Positions 16,106-24,228 of a DNA stretch of 64,000 nt are shown one piece after another. Position 1 is the stretch's first letter; every line of letters starts with the position of its first letter. Position numbers and translations under genes: made by a program. The notes under the pieces are model-generated. The model ran no database searches and had not been told where the DNA came from. It worked only from the letters and a program-made list of their open reading frames with translations. Where the stretch lies: assembly GCA_910580205.1 (NCBI GenBank), contig CAJTVP010000004.1, positions 62,001 to 126,000 of the forward strand, in the 5' to 3' direction. This DNA comes from an uncultured Eggerthellaceae bacterium (lineage in GTDB: Bacteria; Actinomycetota; Coriobacteriia; Coriobacteriales; Eggerthellaceae).

Positions 16106-16524
16106 CCGATAACGACCATGAAGGCTCCCGGTTCGTCCATCAGGCGGGAGACGGGAGGGCCTTCAGCTTGGCCCATGCCTTCGCCTGCGCGGGCGATGGC
16201 CTGCGCTACGCCTTCTCCTCTCAGCGCAACTTCAAGATACACGCCGTCTTCGCCGCCCTCGCCATCATCCTTGGATTCGCGCTCGGCATCAGCGGACCGG
16301 AGTGGTGCGCCATCGCCATCTGCATCATGGCCGTGTTCGCGCTGGAGCTGGTGAACACGGCCATCGAATCCGCCGTGGACCTCATCTCGACGGAATGGAG
16401 CCCGCTCGCCAAGCATGCGAAGGATTGCGCGGCCGCAGGCGTGTACGTGGCCGCCATCGGGTCGGTGGTGATCGCGTGCATCGTGTACGTGCCCGCCCTC
16501 CTGCGCATCGCCGGCATCATCTAG
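16102..16524 (+). CDS. dgkA: Diacylglycerol/undecaprenol kinase family membrane protein
   Basis: A 140-residue integral membrane lipid kinase. FSLAHAFACAGDGLRYAFSS leads into two or three membrane helices (about 45-70, 72-95 and 110-135). ELVNTAIESAVDLIS is the diagnostic DgkA motif with its catalytic glutamates, and KDCAAAGVYV follows. In Gram-positive relatives this family phosphorylates undecaprenol. The GTG start overlaps the ybeY stop (GTGA) and has GAAGGGAGG upstream. Confidence 0.88.
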   Translation: MTDNDHEGSRFVHQAGDGRAFSLAHAFACAGDGLRYAFSSQRNFKIHAVFAALAIILGFALGISGPEWCAIAICIMAVFALELVNTAIESAVDLISTEWSPLAKHAKDCAAAGVYVAAIGSVVIACIVYVPALLRIAGII

Positions 16525-16534
16525 GAAGCAGCCC

Positions 16535-17488
16535 ATGGACCTGGACGCCTACTTCGCCGAACATCCGCTCTCAGACGCATCCGAAGCGCGACCCCAGACG
16601 CCGCCGGGTTTCAAGTCCGGCTTCATGGCCCTCGTGGGCCGGCCGAATGCGGGGAAATCCACGCTCATGAATGCGCTCGTGGGCGCGAAGGTGGCCATCA
16701 CGTCCAAAACGCCCCAGACCACGCGCACCCAGGTCCGCGGCGTGCTCACGCGCCCGGAATACCAGGTGGTCTTCATAGACACGCCCGGCTTCCACAAGCC
16801 CCATGACGCGCTGGGCGAGCAGCTGAACGCGAGCGCTGCGGCGGCCCTTGAGGACGTGGATGTGATCGCCATGCTGATCGACGCCACGAAGAAGACGGGG
16901 ACGGGAGATCAGCGCATCGCGCAGAACGTCGCCGCTTCGACGGCTTCCAAGATCCTCATCCTCACCAAGGCGGACATCGCCACGAAAGATGAAGTGGCCC
17001 ATCGCTTCGAAGAGGCGCGCGATCTGGCTTCGTGGGATGCCATCGTGTCCCTCTCGGCGAAGAGCGGCTACAATACGGAAGCGCTTCTGGAAGAGGTGGT
17101 CCAGCTCTTGCCGGAAGGACCGCTGTGGTTCCCTGAGGGCATGGCCAGCGACATGAGCTCCTCCATGCTCATCGCCGAGGTGGTGCGCGAGAAGGTGCTG
17201 CGTCGGTTCCGCGAAGAGGTCCCGCATTCCGTGGGCGTTGCGGTGGACGAGCTTGAGGAGACCGGCTCCCTTTTGCGCGCGCAGGCGACCATCTACGTTG
17301 AGCGCGAAAGCCAGAAAGGGATGCTCATCGGCGCCCATGGGCAGAGCGTGAAGACCATCGGAAAGCAAGCTCGCGCAGACCTTGAGAAGATGCTGGGCAC
17401 CAAGATCTATCTGGGCTTGAACGTGAAGGTGAAGAAGAATTGGCGCAAGGATGAGCGGGAGATCAAGCGCCTGGGATACATGGAGTGA
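16535..17488 (+). CDS. era: GTPase Era
   Basis: Essential small-subunit ribosome assembly GTPase. P-loop GRPNAGKST at residues 35-43, then KTPQTTRTQVRGV (switch I), DTPGFHKPHDALG (switch II) and LTKAD. The C-terminal KH domain (IYVERESQKGMLIGAHGQSV) binds the 3' end of 16S rRNA. The 317 residues include about 25 extra N-terminal residues. Only a weak GGAAG precedes the ATG. The stop overlaps the region before the PASTA gene. Confidence 0.96.
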   Translation: MDLDAYFAEHPLSDASEARPQTPPGFKSGFMALVGRPNAGKSTLMNALVGAKVAITSKTPQTTRTQVRGVLTRPEYQVVFIDTPGFHKPHDALGEQLNASAAAALEDVDVIAMLIDATKKTGTGDQRIAQNVAASTASKILILTKADIATKDEVAHRFEEARDLASWDAIVSLSAKSGYNTEALLEEVVQLLPEGPLWFPEGMASDMSSSMLIAEVVREKVLRRFREEVPHSVGVAVDELEETGSLLRAQATIYVERESQKGMLIGAHGQSVKTIGKQARADLEKMLGTKIYLGLNVKVKKNWRKDEREIKRLGYME

Positions 17489-17490
17489 AG

Positions 17491-18867
17491 ATGCCGGTGA
17501 TCTGTCCACAGTGCGGCACGGCCAATCGCGATCACGCGCGCTTTTGCGATGCGTGCGGATATCCGCTCACCCATATCCCGCCCATAGATGACCCCTCGGA
17601 GCTGGAAACGGGCTCCGACGCCATCACGGTGGACCTCCCTGATGATGAGGCGGCGTGGCCTGGGACCGCTCCCACCGCGCCCTTCGGAGCAGGGGAGACG
17701 GTGGTCTTGGATGCGGCGGCGGGCACGATCCCTTTGGATGCTGATGCCACCATCCCGTATCCCTTGGATGGGCTCGCCGCGTCCGTGCCCGCGCCTGGCG
17801 TCCTGCCTCCCTCTGAGACCCAAGAGATGCCCTCGGTCGCGTCCGTGGCTGACAGGGAGCAAAAGGCGTTCCGCGCGCAGAAGCCCAAGAAGGGCGGCAG
17901 AAGTCCTCGCCATCTTTCGAAGAAGGCCATCATCGCCATCATCGCCGCCGCGTGCGCGCTCATCGCAGCCATCGTGGGCGGCGCCTACGCCCTTGAGCTT
18001 TGGGGCGGCAAGAGCGTCCCGAACGTCGTCGGCCTCACGGAGGCCGAAGCCACCGACCGCCTTGAGATGGCGGGGTTCACCGTATCCACCGTCTCCGTCA
18101 AGTCGGATGATGTGGAAGGGATCGTGCTCCGCTCAGATCCTGGCGCCGGTCAGCGCGCCCAGGAGGGCTCAGAGATCGTGCTCGACATCTCCTGCGCCCG
18201 GACTGTGCCCGATGTGATCGGCAAGACCTCCGAAGAGGCCATGGCGCAGCTCAAGTCAGAGGGTTTCGAGAGCGTGGAGGTGGTGGAGGAGAAGTCCAAC
18301 GAAGCTGCGGGCACCATCATCGCCGTGAGCCCGGAGGTGGGCACCCGCGCGAAAGCCTCCGCGAAGATCACGCTGACCGCCGCCATCCCCCATCTCGTGC
18401 CGGACTGCGCGAACATGGGAGTGGATGAGGCCACGGCAGTCCTTGAAGCGGAGGGCTATGCCGTGAAGACCGCTTACACTTATACTGAAGAGGTGGCCGA
18501 AGGCACCGTCGTGAGCACTGATCCGGCTGCCGGCGCTGAGCTTCCCAGCGGCTCTGAGGTCATCGTCTACATCGCCAAGAGCCGGGCGGCTGAAGTGGTG
18601 GCCGCCGCGAAAGCGTGGTTTTCCGCATCGGGGCGCTACACCATGAACGGCATGTCCTACGAGCTGCAGAGCGTGGATGACCTTACCTATAAAGGAGATG
18701 ACACCTGCGCGTTCGCCGTCACCATGCGCCCCTATGAGACCCACTCTTGGTTCGGATCGGACCCTGAGACGCGCTATGGGAACAGCCAGACCGTGCGCGG
18801 CACCATGAAGTTCAACCAGGACGGCTCCCTGGCCTCCATCGATCCTGACCTCAGACGGGCGCAATAG
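17491..18867 (+). CDS. Zinc-ribbon membrane protein with extracellular PASTA repeats
   Basis: A 458-residue predicted membrane protein. Residues 4-26 hold a zinc ribbon (CPQCGTANRDHARFCDACG). A low-complexity Pro/Ala/Asp segment follows, then one membrane helix (about 146-168). Three PASTA repeats start at VPNVVGLTEAEA, VPDVIGKTSEEA and VPDCANMGVDEA. The C-terminal domain of about 90 residues (from AAAKAWFSASGRY) is not recognised. PASTA repeats normally sit on Ser/Thr kinases or penicillin-binding proteins and sense peptidoglycan; here neither domain is present. The start ATG at 17491 has GGAGTGAAG upstream. It lies between era and recO. Confidence 0.8.
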   Translation: MPVICPQCGTANRDHARFCDACGYPLTHIPPIDDPSELETGSDAITVDLPDDEAAWPGTAPTAPFGAGETVVLDAAAGTIPLDADATIPYPLDGLAASVPAPGVLPPSETQEMPSVASVADREQKAFRAQKPKKGGRSPRHLSKKAIIAIIAAACALIAAIVGGAYALELWGGKSVPNVVGLTEAEATDRLEMAGFTVSTVSVKSDDVEGIVLRSDPGAGQRAQEGSEIVLDISCARTVPDVIGKTSEEAMAQLKSEGFESVEVVEEKSNEAAGTIIAVSPEVGTRAKASAKITLTAAIPHLVPDCANMGVDEATAVLEAEGYAVKTAYTYTEEVAEGTVVSTDPAAGAELPSGSEVIVYIAKSRAAEVVAAAKAWFSASGRYTMNGMSYELQSVDDLTYKGDDTCAFAVTMRPYETHSWFGSDPETRYGNSQTVRGTMKFNQDGSLASIDPDLRRAQ

Positions 18868-18870
18868 CCC

Positions 18871-19656
18871 ATGGCTCCTCCCGATGTCGCGCTGGATGCG
18901 CTCATCCTGCGCAAGACGAAGCTCGGTGAGGCCGATCTCATCCTCCTCATGATGGATGAAGAGGGCATGGCCCGCAAAGCGGTGGCGAAAGGCGCGCGCA
19001 AGCCGCGCAACGCCGGCTCCGCCAAGCTTGAGCTGTTCAACGAAGCTCACGTCGTGCTGGCCCAGGGCAAGAGCTTGTCCATCGTGAAGGAGTCGCGCTT
19101 GCTCGCGTCCGGAGGCGCCCTCCATCAAGATCCGGTGAGGTTCGCTGCGGCCGCCATGGTCGCAGAGGCGGCGAGCGCGTGCATCCAGCCGGAGCTACCC
19201 GTTGAGCATCTCCATCCCATGACCAAGACCGCGTTCAGGGCGCTCAAGACCGCGCCCGAAGACGTGTTGCCCTTGCTCGTGGCCGCCTATCTCCTGAAAG
19301 CGGCGGCCTTTCTGGGAACGCGCCCCTCGCTCTCCCTCTGCGCTTGCTGCGGAGACGCGCCCCGCGCCCGGAACGGGCGCGTGCGATTCTCGTGCCAGGA
19401 AGGCGGGATCATATGCGACGCGTGCGCGAGCGATGTTCAGACCATGGCTCTGGAGAGCGGGACGGCCGCTCTCTGCCATGAGCTTTTGCACGGGACGTTC
19501 GACGGCATCTGCGCCCTCACGGCCCGAAAGGAGGCATGGGATGCGCTCCTGCTCTCCGCGCGGTGGTTCAAGCATCACGTCGGATGCCGCCTCAAGTCGC
19601 TTGAGACGTTCCGCTCTCTCATCATCAGTTGCCCCGTGCCTCCATCTGGTCTATAA
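18871..19656 (+). CDS. recO: DNA repair protein RecO
   Basis: Recombination mediator that works with RecF and RecR to load RecA. A 261-residue protein with an N-terminal OB fold (LDALILRKTKLGEADLILLM) and a zinc-finger region CACCGD...CDAC (about residues 152-190). It sits directly after the PASTA gene and follows era by one gene; era-recO linkage is common. The ribosome site is weak. The rpsO promoter overlaps the last codons. Confidence 0.92.
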   Translation: MAPPDVALDALILRKTKLGEADLILLMMDEEGMARKAVAKGARKPRNAGSAKLELFNEAHVVLAQGKSLSIVKESRLLASGGALHQDPVRFAAAAMVAEAASACIQPELPVEHLHPMTKTAFRALKTAPEDVLPLLVAAYLLKAAAFLGTRPSLSLCACCGDAPRARNGRVRFSCQEGGIICDACASDVQTMALESGTAALCHELLHGTFDGICALTARKEAWDALLLSARWFKHHVGCRLKSLETFRSLIISCPVPPSGL

Positions 19657-19657
19657 T
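19629..19657 (+). promoter_or_regulatory. rpsO promoter
   Basis: TTGCCC (19629-19634), a 17-base spacer and a perfect TATAAT (19652-19657). It lies inside the end of recO and predicts a transcript starting near 19664, with a leader of about 125 nt before rpsO. Confidence 0.7.
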
Positions 19658-19663
19658 CCATCA

Positions 19664-19789
19664 GCTGCTTGAAAGCAGGGCAGCTCATCCCGCCTTGGCT
19701 CGCATGGTCCACCGCCTTGCCTGCTCAGATGGGACGGAAAAAGGATGCTCGCAGGAAGCGAGCGAAGGAAAGCAGAAGGTGAGAAGACC
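19664..19789 (+). promoter_or_regulatory. Structured rpsO leader, possible S15 autoregulatory element
   Basis: The leader contains a GCTCGC/GCGAGC hairpin (19747-19763, 6-bp perfect stem, 5-nt loop) about 27 bases before the start codon, and an upstream CTGCTT/AAGCAG stem near 19662-19675. S15 represses its own mRNA through structured leaders in several phyla. The fold here has not been matched to a known class. Confidence 0.45.
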
Positions 19790-20077
19790 ATGGCGAACAA
19801 GTTCAGCATCTCGAAAGAGAAGACCCAGGAGCTCATGCGCGAGTACGGCAAGAACGAGCACGACTCCGGCAGCGCGGCGGTGCAGGTGGCCATCCTCTCG
19901 GAGCGCATCCGCAATCTGACCGAGCACCTGAAGACGCACAAGAAGGACAACCACACGCGTCGCGGGCTCATGCAGCTCATCGGCAAACGCCGCGGGCTTT
20001 TGAAGTACATCAAAGATGGGAACATCAACGAGTACCGTGAGCTGATCAAAAAGCTCGGCATCCGCGACAACATCTAG
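19790..20077 (+). CDS. rpsO: 30S ribosomal protein S15
   Basis: Primary 16S rRNA-binding protein of the platform. At 95 residues it is slightly longer than the usual 89. GSAAVQVAILSERIRNLTEH and HKKDNHTRRGLMQLIGKRR are unmistakable. The start at 19790 is set by AAGGTG nine bases upstream; a frame starting at 19745 is not real. A promoter, a structured leader and a terminator bracket the gene. It is followed by pnp, the widely conserved rpsO-pnp order. Confidence 0.97.
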   Translation: MANKFSISKEKTQELMREYGKNEHDSGSAAVQVAILSERIRNLTEHLKTHKKDNHTRRGLMQLIGKRRGLLKYIKDGNINEYRELIKKLGIRDNI

Positions 20078-20089
20078 CGTGAAGCGAAA

Positions 20090-20112
20090 GGCCCGCGGAA
20101 AGCGGGTCTTTT
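20090..20112 (+). terminator. Intrinsic terminator after rpsO
   Basis: GGCCCGC (20090-20096) pairs with GCGGGTC (20102-20108) through seven pairs including one G-U. The loop is GGAAA and TTTT follows. It lies 13 bases past the rpsO stop. Partial read-through would feed pnp. Confidence 0.75.
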
Positions 20113-20180
20113 GAGATACAGGGAGCGCGCGAGCGCATCGCGGTCCCAGATGGCGCCGCCGTGGGAGCGAAGACGAGAAG

Positions 20181-20204
20181 GCGCACCGGCAGGGGCCCGT
20201 GCGC
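20181..20204 (+). promoter_or_regulatory. 5'-leader hairpin upstream of pnp
   Basis: GCGCAC (20181-20186) pairs with GTGCGC (20199-20204), with an inner GGC/GGCC-type stem closing an AGGG loop. It sits immediately before the pnp ribosome site. In E. coli a comparable leader stem is cut by RNase III and used for PNPase autoregulation. The parallel is by position only. Confidence 0.4.
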
Positions 20205-20228
20205 GAAGGTGAGAGAAGGAAAGAGAAC

Positions 20229-22427
20229 ATGCAGAAGGTAGTTTCAGAGTTCGAGCTGTACGGCAAGCAGTATCGCTTGGAGACCGGAGAGCTCGCGAAG
20301 CAGACCACGGGCGCGGTGCTGGCCACCTGCGGCGAGACCAGCGTGCTGGTGACCGCGGTCGTGTCGAAGCAGCAGCGCGATTACGATTTCTTCCCGCTGA
20401 CCGTGGATTTCATCGAGAAGATGTACTCCGTCGGGCGCATCCCTGGCGGATACCTCAAGCGCGAGACGAAGCCATCCGATCATGGCACGCTCACCGCGCG
20501 CATGATCGACCGTCCCATCCGCCCCGGATTCCCGGACGGCTTCAAGAACGAGGTGCACATCGTCGCCACCCCGTTCGTGGTGGATGGCGTGAACCCGCCG
20601 GACACGATCAGCGTGAACGCCGCTTCCGCCGCTTTGCTGGTGGGAGGCGCTCCCTTCGACGGCCCCTGCGCGTGCGTGCGCATCGGCCGCGACAAGGACA
20701 CACACGGGTTCATCGTGAACCCCACCCTTGAAGAGCAGGAGAACTCCGATCTGGAGCTCACCATCGCGGGCACAAAGGATTACATCTCCATGGTGGAGGC
20801 GGGCGCGGAAGAGGTGTCCGAGGAGGACATGCTCTCCGCCATGACGTTCGCCCAAGAGGCCATCGCCGAGTTCTGCAAGAAGCAAGAGGAGTTCATCGCG
20901 AAGGTGGATCCGGAGCCGCTTCCCTATGTGGTCCATGAGGCCGATCCCGCCGTCGGGGAGCGCGTGGGGCAGTTCGCCTCCGAGATGGAAGACGCGCTCA
21001 CCTGCGCTGACAAAGCCAGCCGCTTGGGGCGCGTTGAGGCCCTCAAAGAGCGCATCACCGCCGATGAGTTCACCGATGAAGAGCGCGCGGCGTGGGGCTC
21101 TGACATCGCTGCGGCCCTCAAAGCCCTTGAGAAGCGCGCCATGCGCGCCATGATCATCCAGCGCGGAGAGCGCGTGGACGGCCGCACGCCCACTGAGATC
21201 CGGCCTTTGCACATCGTTCCCGGCTACCTGCCGCGCGTCCATGGCTCAGGCCTCTTCCAGCGCGGCCAGACGCAAGCGCTTTCCGTTTGCACGCTGGGGA
21301 TGCTCAACGAATGGCAGCGCCTTGACACCATTTGGCCTGAAGAAGGCAAGCGCTACATCCATCAGTACAATTTCCCGCCCTACTGCACCGGCGAGACCGG
21401 TCGCATGGGCGCGCCGAAGCGCCGCGAAGTGGGCCATGGCGCGCTGGCTGAGCGCGCGCTGCTCCCGGTGATCCCCTCTGAGGATGACTTCCCCTATGCC
21501 ATCCGCGTCGTCTCCGAGATCCTGGAGTCCAACGGCTCCTCTTCCATGGCCTCCACCTGCGGCTCCACGCTCGCGCTCATGGATGCGGGCGTGCCGCTGA
21601 AAGCGCCGGTCTCCGGCGTGGCCATGGGGCTCATCAAAGAAGGGGACGACGTCGTCATCCTGACCGACATCCAGGGCCTTGAGGACTTCCTGGGCGACAT
21701 GGACTTCAAGGTGTGCGGCACGGCGAAGGGCATCACCGCGCTCCAGATGGACAACAAGGCTCGCGGCCTTTCGGTGGACATCCTCTCCCGGGCGCTCACG
21801 CAGGCGAAAGAGGCGCGCGCGACCATCCTGGACGCCATGCTCGAGACCATCAGCGCTCCGCGCGAAGAGCTCAAGGACACCGCGCCCCGCATCGAGACCA
21901 TCCACATCCCGCAGGACAAGATCCGCGACGTCATCGGCTCTGGCGGCAAGGTGGTCCGCGGCATCCAGGACGAGACGGGCGCTCAGATCGACATCCAGGA
22001 GGACGGCACCATCCACATCGCCGCCGTCGAGGGCTCTGCTGGCAAAGCGGCCAAGGAGATGATCCTGGGGATCGTGAAAGAGCCTGAGGTGGGAGAGATC
22101 TATGACGGCGAAGTCGTCGGCATCAAGGATTTCGGCGCGTTCGTGAAGCTCACCCCCGGCAAAGACGGCCTTCTGCACATCTCCAAGGTGGCGAACGGCC
22201 GCGTGGGCAAAGTGGAGGACGTGCTCGATCTGGGAGACGTGGTGAAAGTGCAGGTCACGGAAGTGGACCCGAAGACCGGCAAGATCTCCCTCGATCGCTT
22301 GGACAAGCCGGACGCTCCGAAGAGCGACCACGGGCACGACCGCGGACGCGACTCCCATAACGGCCGCGAAAGCCGCCCGCGCCCCGGCCAGGGCAATCGC
22401 ACGCCCCGTCGCAGCCATCAGGCATGA
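20229..22427 (+). CDS. pnp: Polyribonucleotide nucleotidyltransferase (PNPase)
   Basis: Phosphorolytic 3'-5' exoribonuclease and RNA polymerase, a core RNA-decay enzyme. The 732 residues comprise two RNase PH domains (first with GGYLKRETKPSDHGTLTARM, second with GERVDGRTPTEIRPL, GQTQALSVCTLG and SSMASTCGSTLALMDAGVP), a KH domain (about 560-620) and an S1 domain (about 628-698). A basic His/Arg/Gly tail follows. AAGGAAAG precedes ATG 20229. The stop overlaps the dapB ATG (ATGA). Confidence 0.97.
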   Translation: MQKVVSEFELYGKQYRLETGELAKQTTGAVLATCGETSVLVTAVVSKQQRDYDFFPLTVDFIEKMYSVGRIPGGYLKRETKPSDHGTLTARMIDRPIRPGFPDGFKNEVHIVATPFVVDGVNPPDTISVNAASAALLVGGAPFDGPCACVRIGRDKDTHGFIVNPTLEEQENSDLELTIAGTKDYISMVEAGAEEVSEEDMLSAMTFAQEAIAEFCKKQEEFIAKVDPEPLPYVVHEADPAVGERVGQFASEMEDALTCADKASRLGRVEALKERITADEFTDEERAAWGSDIAAALKALEKRAMRAMIIQRGERVDGRTPTEIRPLHIVPGYLPRVHGSGLFQRGQTQALSVCTLGMLNEWQRLDTIWPEEGKRYIHQYNFPPYCTGETGRMGAPKRREVGHGALAERALLPVIPSEDDFPYAIRVVSEILESNGSSSMASTCGSTLALMDAGVPLKAPVSGVAMGLIKEGDDVVILTDIQGLEDFLGDMDFKVCGTAKGITALQMDNKARGLSVDILSRALTQAKEARATILDAMLETISAPREELKDTAPRIETIHIPQDKIRDVIGSGGKVVRGIQDETGAQIDIQEDGTIHIAAVEGSAGKAAKEMILGIVKEPEVGEIYDGEVVGIKDFGAFVKLTPGKDGLLHISKVANGRVGKVEDVLDLGDVVKVQVTEVDPKTGKISLDRLDKPDAPKSDHGHDRGRDSHNGRESRPRPGQGNRTPRRSHQA

Positions 22428-23197
22428 TCCGCGTCGCGGTAGCAGGGTCCGCCGGCCGCATGGGGCAAGCGGTCTGCGCAGCGGTGAGAGCCGCGGATGA
22501 CATGGAGCTCATCTGCGGCATCGACCCGCACCAGGAAAGCTCAGAGGCGCTTCCGGTCTACGAGGATGCGGCCAGCGCCCTTGATGCTGAAGCGTTCGAC
22601 GTCCTGGTGGATTTCACGCGCCGGGATGCCGCCGAAGGCACTCTGTCAACGGTGCTCACCCGCGGCGTCGACTGCGTGGTGGGGACCACGGGCATCCCCC
22701 AAGAGACGCTGGAGGAGCTGGCCAGCCGCGCCCCTCAGGGAACGTCGCTCTTTTACGCGCCCAACTTCACGACCGGTGCGGTGCTCATGATGCAGTTCGC
22801 CCGCGCAGCCGCTCCCTTCTTCCCGGAAGCGGAGATCATCGAATACCACCACTGCCGGAAGAAGGATGCTCCCTCCGGTACGGCGGTCATGACGGCGAAG
22901 GCCATCGCGCAGGGTCGGGACGGACGCGTGAGCGCAGCTCCCGGCTCTGAGACGGAGATCGACGGCGCCACAGGCGCTCGCGGCGCGCTCATCGAAGGCG
23001 TGCCCGTGCATGCGGTCCGCTCCGATGGCTTCGTGGCGAACCAGGAGGTCATCTTCGGCGGCATGGGCCAGACGCTCTCCGTGAAGCACGTCTCCTGGGA
23101 CACCCAGTCCTACATGCCCGGCGTGCTCTTGGGCATCCGGGAATCCTCCCGGCTCACGGGCCTGGTCTGCGGCCTTGAGACGCTCATGGCCCTTTGA
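22424..23197 (+). CDS. dapB: 4-hydroxy-tetrahydrodipicolinate reductase
   Basis: NAD(P)H-dependent step of lysine/diaminopimelate synthesis. A 257-residue protein with GSAGRMGQAV (nucleotide-binding), VVGTTGI, and the catalytic EIIEYHHCRKKDAPSGTA. It overlaps pnp by four bases, so a peptidoglycan-precursor gene is coupled to an RNA-decay gene. dapA follows after a 73-base gap with its own promoter. Confidence 0.96.
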   Translation: MIRVAVAGSAGRMGQAVCAAVRAADDMELICGIDPHQESSEALPVYEDAASALDAEAFDVLVDFTRRDAAEGTLSTVLTRGVDCVVGTTGIPQETLEELASRAPQGTSLFYAPNFTTGAVLMMQFARAAAPFFPEAEIIEYHHCRKKDAPSGTAVMTAKAIAQGRDGRVSAAPGSETEIDGATGARGALIEGVPVHAVRSDGFVANQEVIFGGMGQTLSVKHVSWDTQSYMPGVLLGIRESSRLTGLVCGLETLMAL

Positions 23198-23206
23198 TGG
23201 TAGAAT
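23198..23206 (+). promoter_or_regulatory. Extended -10 promoter before dapA
   Basis: TGGTAGAAT: a TGn extension plus TAGAAT, starting right after the dapB stop. No convincing -35. Predicted leader about 58 nt. Confidence 0.45.
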
Positions 23207-23270
23207 GACGTTCCGTTGATACAGATGTTCGCCTTTATGCAGAGCATCCGCTCAGCTTGAAGGAGCAGAG

Positions 23271-24173
23271 ATGAATCGCACCCTTTTGCAAGATGTCCGC
23301 ATGATCCCGGCCATGGTCACGCCCATGACCGATGATCTGGAGCTCGATCTTCCCCGCGCCGCCGCCTTGGCGGACCGCCTCATCTCCGGAGGCTCAGACG
23401 CCCTCGTGGTCAACGGCACCACGGGAGAGTCGCCCACGGTCTTCTACCCGCAGAAGATGGAGCTGTTCAAAACGGTGGTCGAAGCGAACGCCGGCCGCGT
23501 GCCCGTCATCGCGAACGTGGGGGACAACTGCACGGCTGACACGGTGCAGTTCGCCCGTGACGTGGAAGCGCTCGGCGTGGATGCGTTCATGTGCGTGGTG
23601 CCCTATTACAACAAGCCTCCGCAAGAGGGCATCTATCAGCATTTCCGCACCATCGCGCGATCCACGGAGCTGCCCATCATCCTGTACAACATCCCAGGGC
23701 GCTGCGCGGTGAACATGAGCGCGGACACCACGCTTCGCTTGGCGCGGGATTGCGAGAACATCGTGGCCGTGAAAGAGGCATCCGGAGACCGGGAGCAGAT
23801 CGCGCGCATCTTGGAGGAGGCGCCTGACGGGTTCCTGGTGTTCTCCGGGGATGATTCCGCCACCTTCGAGCTGATGCGCGCAGGAGCGCAAGGGGTGATC
23901 TCCACCATCGCCAACGTGCTGCCCGGCCGCATGAAAGAGATCGTGGACGCGTGCGCGCAAGGGGAGTGGGAGCGAGCGGAGAAGCTCAACGAGCGATTGC
24001 TGCCGCTCATGGAGGGCCTTTTCGCCACGGCCAATCCCATCCTCGTGAAGAAGGCGCTCGAGCTCACGGGATTCCCGGTAGGAGGCGTGCGCCTGCCTTT
24101 GGTGGATGCCACGCAAGAGCAGACAGAAACGCTGAGAGCGGTCATGGAGCAGGTGGGAGCGTTCTCCAGCTGA
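23271..24173 (+). CDS. dapA: 4-hydroxy-tetrahydrodipicolinate synthase
   Basis: Condenses pyruvate with aspartate semialdehyde, the first committed lysine/DAP step. The 300-residue TIM-barrel aldolase has VNGTTGESPTV, VVPYYNKPPQEGIYQHF (catalytic tyrosine), IPGRCAVNM and NIVAVKEASGD with the Schiff-base lysine. GAAGGAG lies seven bases before the ATG. dapB before and dapF at 40952 supply further pathway steps. Confidence 0.96.
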   Translation: MNRTLLQDVRMIPAMVTPMTDDLELDLPRAAALADRLISGGSDALVVNGTTGESPTVFYPQKMELFKTVVEANAGRVPVIANVGDNCTADTVQFARDVEALGVDAFMCVVPYYNKPPQEGIYQHFRTIARSTELPIILYNIPGRCAVNMSADTTLRLARDCENIVAVKEASGDREQIARILEEAPDGFLVFSGDDSATFELMRAGAQGVISTIANVLPGRMKEIVDACAQGEWERAEKLNERLLPLMEGLFATANPILVKKALELTGFPVGGVRLPLVDATQEQTETLRAVMEQVGAFSS

Positions 24174-24228
24174 CATCCATGACCTGAGGAACGAGAACCG
24201 AATATATGAGAAAGATGAGACAGAGAAC

